From: Phototrophicus methaneseepsis | Lineage (GTDB): Bacteria > Chloroflexota > Anaerolineae > Aggregatilineales > Phototrophicaceae | Reading direction: 5' to 3' | DNA length: 64,000 nucleotides | Assembly: GCF_015500095.1 (NCBI RefSeq) | Contig: NZ_CP062983.1 | Coordinates: forward strand, 1,302,001 to 1,366,000 | Part shown: positions 1 through 8,099 of the stretch, piece by piece | How positions within the stretch are numbered: the stretch's first letter is position 1 | Layout of the letters: every line of letters begins with the position of its first letter | Translations under genes and position numbers: made by a program | The notes under the pieces: generated by a model | Told to the model about the DNA's origin: nothing | Seen by the model: only the letters and a program-made list of their open reading frames with translations | Databases searched by the model: none

Positions 1-904
1 CTTCCAGCTCTCCAAGATGAACATAGACGAAGCTCTGGCCGTATGCATACATCGCCTTCTGATAAATTCTTTCCGGGAATTTTGAAGCACGCAGATAACC
101 TTCCTGAAAAGATCGCAGGGCCTCTTGCTTAGGGATTGCATCAAGCTCTGCCTTTGCCCAGCCAATGTTGTAGTCTTGTTCTCGAATATCATCACCATTG
201 TTCAGGCCTTGGGCAATGGATTTGATCGCTTCATATTCGCGAATGGCCTCATATGCTTCAGCAGGAGACGCCCTGAGAAAATATAACGTGCTGGCATAAG
301 CTTCGCGCGCACGCAGATAATAGAAAGGCTCATCCTTCAACGTCAGAATGTCGAGGGACATGTGATGATGATAGAGCGAGCGCCCTTTTTGGCGCATTTG
401 CTGGGTTACATAGCCCAACAGTATATGATGCAATGCAGCTTCGACAGACCTGGCAGGGAGCCTATCGAGGTAGGCTTCTTGCTCAGCGATCACGGTGCGC
501 AGGTTTGTTTGCTGGCCTCGTTGTTTGATTTGTGCCCAGCCCCGTGTGCTAACCAGAAAAGATTGGCTCTCTAAGGAGAGCTTGTCAAAAATATCTGGCT
601 GGAATAATGGGGCGGATAGCTTCATCCATACATGCCACTCGCCTTCCTGAACATGAAAATACTCAGCCAGATAAATCACATACCAGTTCAGTGCGTAAGC
701 ATCTTGATGGGGGCTGATACGGCTGGCAGATTGCTCGTCGTACAATCTCGTGAGGTTCTCGTTCAGGCAGGCTTTATAGATGGGCAGCGCCTGATTAGCG
801 GCTCCATCGTAACGAAGCAACCTCCGTGCCTGTTGAATATCTAGCCAGAATTTGGTTTGGCTATATTCAACGGCGAAATCGACATATTCTTGCAGGGCAA
901 TCAT
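1..904 (-). CDS. TPR-like helical protein, partial (runs off left edge)
   Basis: The minus strand is open from an ATG at 904 to the window edge, giving 301 codons without a stop. The ATG overlaps the stop of the upstream STAND gene in an ATGA arrangement, so the two are very likely translated together. The protein is soluble, rich in Tyr, Ala, Gln and Glu, with helical blocks such as ALPIYKACLNENLTRLYDEQ and EAYEAIREYEAIKSIAQ that resemble tetratricopeptide-type repeats. I cannot name a family. STAND NTPases usually carry superstructure-forming repeats at their C terminus, so this gene may supply that sensor part as a separate chain (inference). The C terminus is not in the window. Confidence 0.7.
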   Translation of the reverse strand, partial: MIALQEYVDFAVEYSQTKFWLDIQQARRLLRYDGAANQALPIYKACLNENLTRLYDEQSASRISPHQDAYALNWYVIYLAEYFHVQEGEWHVWMKLSAPLFQPDIFDKLSLESQSFLVSTRGWAQIKQRGQQTNLRTVIAEQEAYLDRLPARSVEAALHHILLGYVTQQMRQKGRSLYHHHMSLDILTLKDEPFYYLRAREAYASTLYFLRASPAEAYEAIREYEAIKSIAQGLNNGDDIREQDYNIGWAKAELDAIPKQEALRSFQEGYLRASKFPERIYQKAMYAYGQSFVYVHLGELE

Positions 905-2424
905 AAATCGCTGCGGCGCACCTTTGGCAGAAAATAAGCCTGAATCAACGGATGGAAAGCATAAAGTGACTGATTTTGCGTTGCGGACGGAATCGAGTTC
1001 ATAATCCGTTTTCTGACGAGACTGAGCAAATCTTCAGAGAATTTTTCTTCTTGCTGCTCCGGTTGGGGCAGTATGTTTTTGCTCTGGCAGAATGCTTGCC
1101 AATGGTGGCGGAGTTCTGAGCGCGAAATTGTCCCTGAACCTGTACGCCATGTTTTGAGCGCCGCAAATGCCGCAATGGCCATCGCGGAAGGCGTCAGGTC
1201 CATGATGAGCGGTTCAAATAACGTCCGGAAAGCTTTGAAGTTTTCGCCAGTATTGAGGTCCGATGTGATTTGCTCAAGCGTATTGCCTGTTTCATACCGT
1301 CGCAGCGCAATCTGGATGAACAGGGGGTTATGGCGTGTGGCCTCTGCGAGATGAACGGCTTCTTCTGCGCTCAATGGGTTGCTGATGTTCCAACGTGTTT
1401 GAAGGTCCAGAATATATTGTTTGCTGCCTTCCGGCTCCAGGCCGCCAATATCCAGCCGAGCTGGCTCCGGCGATTCAACATCAACGCGCGATGTGATGAG
1501 CGCACGACTTGCGATGGGGGCGCGGCTGCCTAGGGGCGTCAGCATATCCTGTAACATATTGACCACCGCTTTTTGATCGCTCACCGTCTCAAGGTTATCC
1601 ACAACGATGAGGTGCCGCACCTTGCGCAGATGATCAGCACATGCCCCAACCCATTTATCAGGTGGTTTACTCAGGACATCGTCCCACCCAAAACGGGCTG
1701 CAATGCTCTTGATGATTTCGTTCTCGTCTAGCGAGCGATCCTCATAAATGTATATCTGCCCGTCTGCATCCATGACCTGCCGCTTATCGGTCGTCCAGTC
1801 AATATCTGTGACGAGTCCCTCTTGATAGGCGATCATAGCTGTGTGCCATGCCAGCGCTGTTTTGCCACTCCCAGCCGTACTGGCGATAATGGTCACGGGA
1901 TGTTGTTCGATACGCTCAAGGACCTGTTTCGTCGCTTGCTCACGACCGTATAATCTCCATGGGATGGCAGGCCTCACGCGGGTTCTTAAATCTAAAAAGC
2001 GATCATAGTTCCCTAACTCTGTTTCAATCTCGTTGTTTAAACCGCTGGCGACTTTGCATATTTCCCAGATTTGGTCTTGTGAGGGCGTATCCCATTCTGG
2101 TCGCCCCGCTTTTGACTTCAAGAAAATACGTGCGTGGAGCGCAAGATTGCCATAGTTAAAAATGATGCTTCTGTTTTTCTGGGCGATGGCACGCAGTATC
2201 TTGATGATGTCGAGCGCGACATCATAATCGTTCAGTCCCTTTGTCGCCCAATCGCGTATGCGGCGTTCACTATAAATATCCAGCGTCCTAGCGGCCGGAT
2301 TTGTTAACCCGAGCTCGCTGGCGACCCGTGCCATCTGCGCGTAGGATTCTGCCCCAGTTGCTCGCATCCAGTCCGTGAGGTCCCAATTTCTATTAGGTAG
2401 TAGGGTAATGGAATGGCTATCCAT
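901..2424 (-). CDS. STAND/NB-ARC-like P-loop NTPase
   Basis: A 507-residue protein whose central NTPase domain opens with the WRLYGREQATKQVLERI segment (about 156-172), followed by Walker A (ASTAGSGKT, 181-189), Walker B (HLIVVDNLE, about 268-276) and a sensor-like ALITSR (about 308). This order is typical of AP-ATPase/NB-ARC members of the STAND class, which act as ATP-driven switches in signalling, transcription control or anti-phage defence. The N-terminal ~150 residues are helical with no recognised effector motif, and the C-terminal part is a helical winged-helix-like region. No repeats follow in this chain; the overlapping downstream gene may provide them. A TATAAT-like box lies at 2460-2465. 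Specific role unknown. Confidence 0.8.
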   Translation of the reverse strand: MDSHSITLLPNRNWDLTDWMRATGAESYAQMARVASELGLTNPAARTLDIYSERRIRDWATKGLNDYDVALDIIKILRAIAQKNRSIIFNYGNLALHARIFLKSKAGRPEWDTPSQDQIWEICKVASGLNNEIETELGNYDRFLDLRTRVRPAIPWRLYGREQATKQVLERIEQHPVTIIASTAGSGKTALAWHTAMIAYQEGLVTDIDWTTDKRQVMDADGQIYIYEDRSLDENEIIKSIAARFGWDDVLSKPPDKWVGACADHLRKVRHLIVVDNLETVSDQKAVVNMLQDMLTPLGSRAPIASRALITSRVDVESPEPARLDIGGLEPEGSKQYILDLQTRWNISNPLSAEEAVHLAEATRHNPLFIQIALRRYETGNTLEQITSDLNTGENFKAFRTLFEPLIMDLTPSAMAIAAFAALKTWRTGSGTISRSELRHHWQAFCQSKNILPQPEQQEEKFSEDLLSLVRKRIMNSIPSATQNQSLYAFHPLIQAYFLPKVRRSDL

Positions 2425-2540
2425 GGGGAATTTTCATTTTGACGGCAAGTTACATCAGTATTATATCTGTTTTCTATAGTGTAATACCATGTCCTTACTC
2501 AATGTCTAATCAAAATATAGTCCATGATTATGAGATGAAA

Positions 2541-2580
2541 GGCCCATCTGGGGCTGTAAAAATACCAGCCCCAGTATTGG
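2541..2580 (-). terminator. Hairpin between methyltransferase and STAND gene
   Basis: CTGGGGCT (2548-2555) pairs perfectly with AGCCCCAG (2567-2574) around an 11-base A-rich loop, and outer GGCC blocks can extend the stem. It lies in the 226-bp gap downstream of the methyltransferase stop. The T-tract on the minus side is weak (TTTC), so termination is likely but not certain. Confidence 0.4.
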
Positions 2581-2650
2581 CCTCCTGGGAAAACGTGAAT
2601 TCTGTTCACCATATTCCATCATCAGGTTACGTAAACCTAAATGGTCAGAA

Positions 2651-3412
2651 TCATTCATTGACTTTGCGAGCATGCAGCCCCAGGAAGAGCGGGATTTCCT
2701 GCTCTGCACGGCGGGTGGCTTTATCTCTAGGTTGTTTATAGGTCGTGATCTCGCGCAGCGCATCGACAGCAAAACCATTGCTGCCCAGGGCGTTGATATA
2801 TGCGCTTAAGGGGCGATGAAAGCTGACTGTGTTGCCGGAGCGATTGCCGTCATAGGCTTTCATTGGGACGCGCTGAGGTGTCAGATAGCGATCAATGCGC
2901 CGAAATTGCAGCTTGCGCCCTTCATCGTAGCCCCAGCCGCTCAGGTGTGGGATGCGAAAGCAAGGATGTGTCATCAGGATAGCAATGCGCCCACCGGGCT
3001 TAAGAGCATAGGCTGCACTATGGAGCGCATCTTCTAGTGGGTTCATATCCTGGATGCTGAGCAGGAAGGCGCAGGCATCAAAGGATTGCGGGGCAATAGA
3101 CGCCTGTTGTTTGAGACGTCTTGCATCTCCCACGATGAAGGTGCCAGTATGCTGCTGTCTGGCAATCTTCACCAGACGCTCGCTGACATCAATACCTGTA
3201 TAAACCACCTGATGCTCATGGGTATAAGCCGCTAGAACACCGCTGCCGCATCCTATATCGAGCAGGGCTTCATTCTGCTTGAGTTGTAGTAAGTCCAATA
3301 TAGCGGGTATCGCCAGCTTGCGATGATGATCGCTGCCTTTTTCTCCGACCCATCCATGGTACCAGTTCGCGACAGCATCCCAGCCAGCAGGGGAACGATT
3401 ATTTTTAGTCAT
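2651..3412 (-). CDS. Class I SAM-dependent methyltransferase
   Basis: A 253-residue protein with the Rossmann-fold SAM-binding motif I LLDIGCGSGVLA, the acidic end of beta2 (YTGIDVSE) and a post-I region (FIVGDARRL), typical of the Methyltransf_11/25 group that methylates small molecules. The substrate cannot be deduced. The start at 3412 is chosen because AGAGGA stands 8 bases upstream; the open frame extends 32 codons further but lacks a ribosome-binding site there. It is monocistronic, with a near-consensus promoter 210 bases upstream overlapped by an inverted repeat, so it is probably controlled by a dedicated DNA-binding protein. Confidence 0.82.
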   Translation of the reverse strand: MTKNNRSPAGWDAVANWYHGWVGEKGSDHHRKLAIPAILDLLQLKQNEALLDIGCGSGVLAAYTHEHQVVYTGIDVSERLVKIARQQHTGTFIVGDARRLKQQASIAPQSFDACAFLLSIQDMNPLEDALHSAAYALKPGGRIAILMTHPCFRIPHLSGWGYDEGRKLQFRRIDRYLTPQRVPMKAYDGNRSGNTVSFHRPLSAYINALGSNGFAVDALREITTYKQPRDKATRRAEQEIPLFLGLHARKVNE

Positions 3413-3609
3413 GTTGGATTCCTCTATGTTGCAAAGCATAAACAGGCCTAACGCCGCGATAGCAGCGCTGACGGCGAGATGCAGGGGGCATCCCCGGTGC
3501 TGAAGCACCCGTTTATTGCATTGGCAACAAGTGAGGGGGAGACTTCAGCGCTTTATAGCTGAGGAATCCATATACGTATCACGACACACATGACCTATAG
3601 TGACCTTTC

Positions 3610-3651
3610 AATAATCAAAGATACTATACTTGATTATTTTTGGCCTGTCAA
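3610..3651 (-). promoter_or_regulatory. Strong sigma-70 promoter with overlapping inverted repeat
   Basis: On the minus strand TTGACA (3651-3646) is followed after exactly 17 bases by TATAGT (3628-3623), nearly the housekeeping consensus. A perfect 9-bp inverted repeat, AATAATCAA (3610-3618) and TTGATTATT (3630-3638), is centred on the -10 box with an 11-bp spacer. A protein bound there would block RNA polymerase, so repression of the methyltransferase gene is inferred. Confidence 0.7.
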
Positions 3652-3679
3652 AAGCTAAAATCAAGCTGTTGAATCAAAT

Positions 3680-3711
3680 AGCGCCCATCTCCCCAGGAGG
3701 AGATAGGCGCT
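3680..3711 (-). terminator. Hairpin after SRPBCC-hydrolase gene
   Basis: AGCGCCCATCTCC pairs with GGAGATAGGCGCT with one C/A mismatch, starting 18 bases past the stop of the minus-strand gene at 3729. The trailing sequence is only modestly T-rich. Confidence 0.5.
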
Positions 3712-3728
3712 GTGAGGTTGCATTCCGG

Positions 3729-5009
3729 TTAATCAGCCAGGAATTCAATTAACATAGGGGCCAATGCAGAGGCTTCAACGGCGTGATCTTGCCCTGGCAG
3801 GATATTGTAAACCGCATTGTCGAGGTCATTGACAAGGGTTTTTGCGGCGGTATGGAAGAAGGGTTCGCTGTTCTCACCAACGATGACGAGCGTCTTGGCG
3901 CTGACGTTGGACCATGTGCCCTCCGGCCAGGGTTGGCCTTTGAGCAGTTCACGCACGATGATGCCATCATATGCCAGCGTGTGCGCGACTTTTTCCATGC
4001 TTGCCCACATGGGGGCCTGCCGGAATTGGACCATATATTCTTCAGGGATGAGCATGGCCTGCATCATGAAGACATCCAACGCCGCGCTGCGATCATCCCG
4101 TGCGATGGCATCCTCAATCTGCTCAACATAGTCTACAGGTAAGGGTGGGCGGCTGTTATCCAGGATGAACGGCGGTTCGTACAATGCCAGCTTCGTCACC
4201 TGATCTTGTAAGGCGTTTGCTGCTTTTAAGGCGAGGATCGCCCCGGAGGATAGGCCGTAAAGATAAGCGGAGCCACCTGCTGCATCGATCAACGCTTCAA
4301 TGTCTTCAATCTCTCGTTCGGTGGCGTAGGTTTCGGCATCGCCACTATCGCCCCGCCCACGACGATCATAATCATATACGGTGAAGTTCGATGATAGCAG
4401 GTCGGAGAGTTGGCCGTCTTTAGGGAACTGACGATATCCTAATGCTCCAGTTACCAGGATGAGGGCAGGCCCGCTGCCTGTTTTGTCGTATGCGATCAGG
4501 GTACCATCTTTAGATGTGACGGTGTGCAGTTGGGCCAGTTTGTCGAATGAGCCATTCCAGCCTTCTTCCGCGCCTGTATGCGCATAATCTGACGTCATGC
4601 CAACCTGTGTCATGGTCATCTTCGTACGACCACCCAGGTCTTCCAGCGTCACGATGACTTCTAGCTCTGTTGGGAAGTTATCCCCCATATTGTAATAAGA
4701 GGGCAGCACCACATTCCCGTCTGCATCCGCGAGTTGATCGGTATAGACGATGCGCTCATAAGGGACAAGTTCTTTATAAACGCCTGTCGTATAGTAACGT
4801 ACCCCTTCTGGCGACTCCATACAGAACAAATACGTGCCACCAACGCGCAGATCAATCTGGCATTCGGGCGATGTAAAACCTGCAGGTCCCCACCAGCGCA
4901 TGACGTGCTCTGGTTCCGTCCACATCTGCCAGATGAGTTCCGGCGGCGCATCTAATATGCGATCAATGACGAGATGATCTGTCGGTTTGGCGGTACTATG
5001 GGTCATCAT
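3729..5009 (-). CDS. SRPBCC (AHSA1-like) / alpha-beta hydrolase fusion
   Basis: A 426-residue two-domain protein. Residues ~10-150 are an AHSA1/START-type ligand-binding domain (VIDRILDAPPELIWQMWTEP, HVMRWWGPAGF). From ~165 an alpha/beta hydrolase follows, with the oxyanion strand ALILVTGALG, the DYDRRGRGDSG segment, nucleophile elbow YGLSSGAI (Ser in G-x-S-x-G-like context) and a late His in GQDHAVE. AHSA1 genes next to ArsR regulators are common; a fused hydrolase is not. It overlaps the upstream arsR-type gene by 14 bp, implying coupled translation. The substrate is unknown; a small hydrophobic ligand that is both bound and hydrolysed is plausible. Confidence 0.82.
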   Translation of the reverse strand: MMTHSTAKPTDHLVIDRILDAPPELIWQMWTEPEHVMRWWGPAGFTSPECQIDLRVGGTYLFCMESPEGVRYYTTGVYKELVPYERIVYTDQLADADGNVVLPSYYNMGDNFPTELEVIVTLEDLGGRTKMTMTQVGMTSDYAHTGAEEGWNGSFDKLAQLHTVTSKDGTLIAYDKTGSGPALILVTGALGYRQFPKDGQLSDLLSSNFTVYDYDRRGRGDSGDAETYATEREIEDIEALIDAAGGSAYLYGLSSGAILALKAANALQDQVTKLALYEPPFILDNSRPPLPVDYVEQIEDAIARDDRSAALDVFMMQAMLIPEEYMVQFRQAPMWASMEKVAHTLAYDGIIVRELLKGQPWPEGTWSNVSAKTLVIVGENSEPFFHTAAKTLVNDLDNAVYNILPGQDHAVEASALAPMLIEFLAD

Positions 5010-5352
5010 GATTATCCTCTTGTTGATTCTGGTGCTTCAGCTCTTTGAGATAGTCCTCTAACTGGTCAAAACGGCCTTCCCAGATCGGACGATAGTGTTC
5101 GACCCAGTTGGAAACCTCTTTTAAAGGTCCAGCATCAAGCTGGCATGGGCGCCACTGGGCATCTCGTCCACGAGTAATCAGCCCGGCTTTTTCCAGCACT
5201 TTAAGATGCTTAGAAATCGCAGGCAGGCTGATTTCAAAGGGTTCGGCCAATTCTGTGACTGTTGCTTCGCCTTCTGCCAATCTTGCCAGGATGGCGCGCC
5301 GGGTCGGATCAGCCAGTGCAGCGAAGGTCGTACTGAGTGCATCGGTTGTCAT
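4996..5352 (-). CDS. ArsR-family winged-helix regulator
   Basis: A 118-residue HTH_20/ArsR-type repressor: ALADPTRRAILARLAEGEAT begins the DNA-binding domain and SLPAISKHLKVLEKAGLI is the recognition helix-turn-helix. It lacks the CxC metal motif of metal-sensing members. The C-terminal WVEHYRPIWEGRFDQLEDYL is characteristic of the subgroup encoded just before AHSA1 proteins. It is the first gene of a two-gene operon with the SRPBCC-hydrolase fusion (14-bp overlap) and probably represses its own promoter through the palindrome 10 bases upstream of its start. Confidence 0.9.
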   Translation of the reverse strand: MTTDALSTTFAALADPTRRAILARLAEGEATVTELAEPFEISLPAISKHLKVLEKAGLITRGRDAQWRPCQLDAGPLKEVSNWVEHYRPIWEGRFDQLEDYLKELKHQNQQEDNHDDP

Positions 5353-5362
5353 GACGATTTAC

Positions 5363-5384
5363 TTAACTAAATGGTTAATTAACC
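5363..5384. promoter_or_regulatory. Likely ArsR operator
   Basis: Immediately upstream of the ArsR start lie overlapping dyads: TTAAC (5363-5367) with GTTAA (5374-5378) around TAAATG, and the perfect palindrome GGTTAATTAACC (5373-5384). This form resembles operators known for ArsR proteins paired with AHSA1 genes. Autoregulation is inferred from position. Confidence 0.65.
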
Positions 5385-5475
5385 TATCAGTAAAATACGC
5401 TGATTCTGGGGGTTTGTCAATAAGGAATTTGCACATCTGTTCTAATTTCTCATAAAAGTCGGTACACAAAAAATA

Positions 5476-5501
5476 CGCCCTCCCCATCGTTGGGGAAGGC
5501 G
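5476..5501 (-). terminator. Terminator after tail-like gene
   Basis: CGCCCTCCCCA pairs with TGGGGAAGGCG around TCGT with one mismatch, and the minus strand continues into a T-rich run (TATTTTTTG). It lies 18 bases after the tail-like gene stop and closes that two-gene unit. Confidence 0.7.
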
Positions 5502-5519
5502 CATGATGCGACATAGTGT

Positions 5520-7022
5520 TTAGTACATGGGGTACCGTGTGCCGTTGAGTTTGTGTCGCCCGATGATGAAGAAGCGATCATCGTCGGCAGGCTCTAAGAG
5601 CCACTGCACACGATGTCGATAGCCGCCTCGCTCGACATGATGTTCTTCCGCTACGATAAAGTAATCGCCTGTATGCCCGGTCTGCTCATCGCTGACCCTG
5701 ATGCGGTGAAACAGTGTGCGGTCCAGCGCCTGCGGATTGTGAAAACGCGCATTCAGGTCGATATGGCGCACGCTGCCACGCGGCGTCTGGCGGCGGACCA
5801 TTTCATAACGGGCGATCTGGTCTGCTTCGCCAATGTCGGTCAGGGTAGGCAAGTTGAGATAGAGGGCTTGCTTACCATATACCGTCAGATTGTAGCGGTT
5901 GCGATGCTGCAAGGTGAGGCGGTCGGCTGTGGCGACGGCCATGCCAGATAGGGTGAGCGTATGCAGATAAGCCTCTTGCTCACTCGTGTTCGATACTTCC
6001 AGCACGGCAGCGCTGATACCCGCTTCTATCACGACCACGTTGACGAACGGGGTCAGGTCCTGGCCGCCTGTGGGGGTGGCGCGAGCCGTGAATGTGATAT
6101 TCGCCAGCGAAAGCGCGCCTAAAGGGTTCTCGTTCGCATCACGATATCGGGCGATGATACGGCGTGTGCCCTTGCGTGGTAATCGTTGTGGTTGGGCCAG
6201 GGACCAGAGCAGGCTCGCTGTGGTGCTGACTGTACGCGGCACCACAGAAACATCAATTTCGCTCAGGATTTCTTCGCCATAGGTATAGGCCATGCCGTCC
6301 ATGTTGTTGGCAAAGCTGGCCTGTGGCATCGTTTGTAGCAGCATATGATGCCGATTCAAGAAGACGGCCCGGCCTTCCCGGTCGATATAGAAGCGGCCCC
6401 GCTCACTGGTTGCGAGCTGCTGGATCGCCTCATCGGCAGCAATGCCTTCTCCCCAGGTATCGCCTACGTAAGCGAAGCGGCTCTTGCCCGCCTGGAACGC
6501 AGGGGTATAGGGCGCTCCAAAGAGTAGATTACCGACTTTGCCATTCGGTCGCCCCAGCACAATATGGCCCGCAAGCACCGGGTATCGTAGATCGCAACGG
6601 GCCAGCACGGCGGCAATCGCTTCGTTTGCGCGGGTATTGATGAGCGGCGGCACGCGTACCTCGTTCTGGGCGATGTCGTGCATGAGATCGCGGCAATGAA
6701 TCGTTGCGATGGATTCATCCCATGTGCCGGGCAGTGGGTCAACATGGGTGATACGCCCTGTGAAGTGTCGGCGCGTGGTGATGCCATCGTCACTATAGAT
6801 GAAGATACGCTTACCAGGTAGAAAAGGCGTGACTTCCGGCGAAAAGGCCCGTGTGAGGTTACGAACAGTGATCTGGGCTTCGCCTACCTGGGCCATATTC
6901 TCATACGGTCCCGGCAGGCCCAACCGCCAGCGCATCGCGATAATTTGATGCTGAATGGCTTCATCAGGGGTATGCTGCCCATTATCATCATAGTCGATAT
7001 ATACGAGGAACGAGACAGGCAT
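5520..7022 (-). CDS. Phage tail/baseplate-like structural protein
   Basis: A 500-residue protein starting MPVSFLVYIDYDDNG. The start at 7022 is preceded by an ideal GGAGGTGA and overlaps the upstream stop as ATGA. The N-terminal region (AQITVRNLTRAFSPEV, PGKRIFIYSDDGITTRRHFTGRI, DPLPGTWDESIATIHCRDLM) has the character of tail hub/minor tail proteins: a local coordinate frame, a beta-barrel with a tilt term, and a long beta-rich C terminus. No signal peptide or membrane segment. I cannot name an exact family. Its partner gene and other virion-type genes in the window support a phage-derived origin. It forms a two-gene unit closed by its own terminator. Confidence 0.6.
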   Translation of the reverse strand: MPVSFLVYIDYDDNGQHTPDEAIQHQIIAMRWRLGLPGPYENMAQVGEAQITVRNLTRAFSPEVTPFLPGKRIFIYSDDGITTRRHFTGRITHVDPLPGTWDESIATIHCRDLMHDIAQNEVRVPPLINTRANEAIAAVLARCDLRYPVLAGHIVLGRPNGKVGNLLFGAPYTPAFQAGKSRFAYVGDTWGEGIAADEAIQQLATSERGRFYIDREGRAVFLNRHHMLLQTMPQASFANNMDGMAYTYGEEILSEIDVSVVPRTVSTTASLLWSLAQPQRLPRKGTRRIIARYRDANENPLGALSLANITFTARATPTGGQDLTPFVNVVVIEAGISAAVLEVSNTSEQEAYLHTLTLSGMAVATADRLTLQHRNRYNLTVYGKQALYLNLPTLTDIGEADQIARYEMVRRQTPRGSVRHIDLNARFHNPQALDRTLFHRIRVSDEQTGHTGDYFIVAEEHHVERGGYRHRVQWLLEPADDDRFFIIGRHKLNGTRYPMY

Positions 7023-7483
7023 CAAATCACCTCCATCAGCCAGGTATGCCGGAACGCGCACCCGATGAATAGCGTTTGGCCAACTGGGAAAATGCCCGGC
7101 TCAATGCGCACCCGGGCGGGTTCCAGCAGAATATCGTCAAGCGTTGGGTCGTCGCCAAAGGCTGCCATATAAGCGTCGATGAGGTCGACAAGGGTCGGGA
7201 GTTGGGCGCTGATACCTTTGCTGCTGCCACTGGGGGCCACCAACAGCAGATGCGTCACAGTGTAGGTGACGGTCTTGGGGCCATTGCTAAACCCCATTGT
7301 CTGGAAGCCTTCCCCACGTTCCCGGAACAGGCGATCATCGGCGGTATCAAGCGGCATGACCAGCAAAGCGGGGAGTTGTGCACGGCCAGGTTGGTCCGGC
7401 ACTGTTGAGATGTCGTAATTATTAGCGACCCCGCCGATGGAGAGGTTCGCCAGACGGGTTAGGGCAGTGCGAAACGAACTCAT
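7022..7483 (-). CDS. Phage tail completion/terminator-like protein
   Basis: A 153-residue protein (MSSFRTALTRLANLSIGGVA) with the size and layout of siphophage tail-terminator or neck proteins: an N-terminal helix, a central beta region (KTVTYTVTHLLLVAP), the helix QLPTLVDLIDAYMAAFGDDP and a C-terminal strand pair ending FRHTWLMEVI. Family assignment is by gestalt only. AAGGAG stands 9 bases before the ATG. It overlaps the tail-like gene by an ATGA, so both are made together. Confidence 0.5.
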   Translation of the reverse strand: MSSFRTALTRLANLSIGGVANNYDISTVPDQPGRAQLPALLVMPLDTADDRLFRERGEGFQTMGFSNGPKTVTYTVTHLLLVAPSGSSKGISAQLPTLVDLIDAYMAAFGDDPTLDDILLEPARVRIEPGIFPVGQTLFIGCAFRHTWLMEVI

Positions 7484-7646
7484 GGAGATTTCTCCTTCTC
7501 TTGTGGATGGGTTTCATAGGTGGTTTTGCAGGTTAGTCCAGGAGCGGCTTCTAGCTGATATGACGAATTTCTAACTGGACAAAATAAGGAAAACTATTAC
7601 CATTAGTCTTGAAGGTTAACGGTGTTAGCTTTGAGGATTTGACACG

Positions 7647-8066
7647 ATGCAGGACAGTATCACGACAGAAACAAAAACGGAAACAAAGATGACGCAAACT
7701 GAGACTATGACGTTTTCGCAGCCGCGGCTGTTGTTACATCTGGAAGGGTTGGCGCTGCTCATCGCCATTGGCCTGGTTTATGGGCAGTTCAGCGGTGATT
7801 GGTTGATGTTCGCGCTGCTGCTCTTCGTGCCTGATGTCAGTATGGTGGGCTATCTCGTCAATACGAGGGTTGGCGCGACAGTGTACAATCTGGCGCACTT
7901 TGTCGTTTTCCCCTTGATTTTGATCGGGCTCGGTGTGAGTTTGCCGCACCCTATACTGGTTTCAGTTGGGTTGATCTGGCTTGCCCATATCGCGCTGGAT
8001 CGGACGCTCGGCTATGGGTTGAAGTACAATACGGCCTTTAAAGACACGCATATGCAGCATGTATAG
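7647..8066 (+). CDS. DUF4260 membrane protein
   Basis: A 139-residue protein with a polar Thr/Glu-rich N terminus and four hydrophobic segments (about 29-47, 52-66, 80-97, 100-118). The end DRTLGYGLKYNTAFKDTHMQ matches the conserved tail of the DUF4260 family of small bacterial membrane proteins, whose function is unknown. A GAGG 10 bases upstream supports the first ATG. It precedes a TetR gene by 33 bases on the same strand, so the TetR protein may regulate both. Confidence 0.85.
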   Translation: MQDSITTETKTETKMTQTETMTFSQPRLLLHLEGLALLIAIGLVYGQFSGDWLMFALLLFVPDVSMVGYLVNTRVGATVYNLAHFVVFPLILIGLGVSLPHPILVSVGLIWLAHIALDRTLGYGLKYNTAFKDTHMQHV

Positions 8067-8099
8067 GCACAGTCATCTATCATCAGAAAAGGCCCTTGA

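Larger units (their letters stand above)
3413..3728. other. Intergenic region upstream of methyltransferase
   Basis: 316 bases without a gene. It holds the methyltransferase promoter and inverted repeat (3610-3651) and, at its right end, the hairpin downstream of the SRPBCC-hydrolase gene. The roughly 200 bases between the predicted transcription start (about 3616) and the ATG form a long leader in which I see no recognised riboswitch. Confidence 0.5.
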
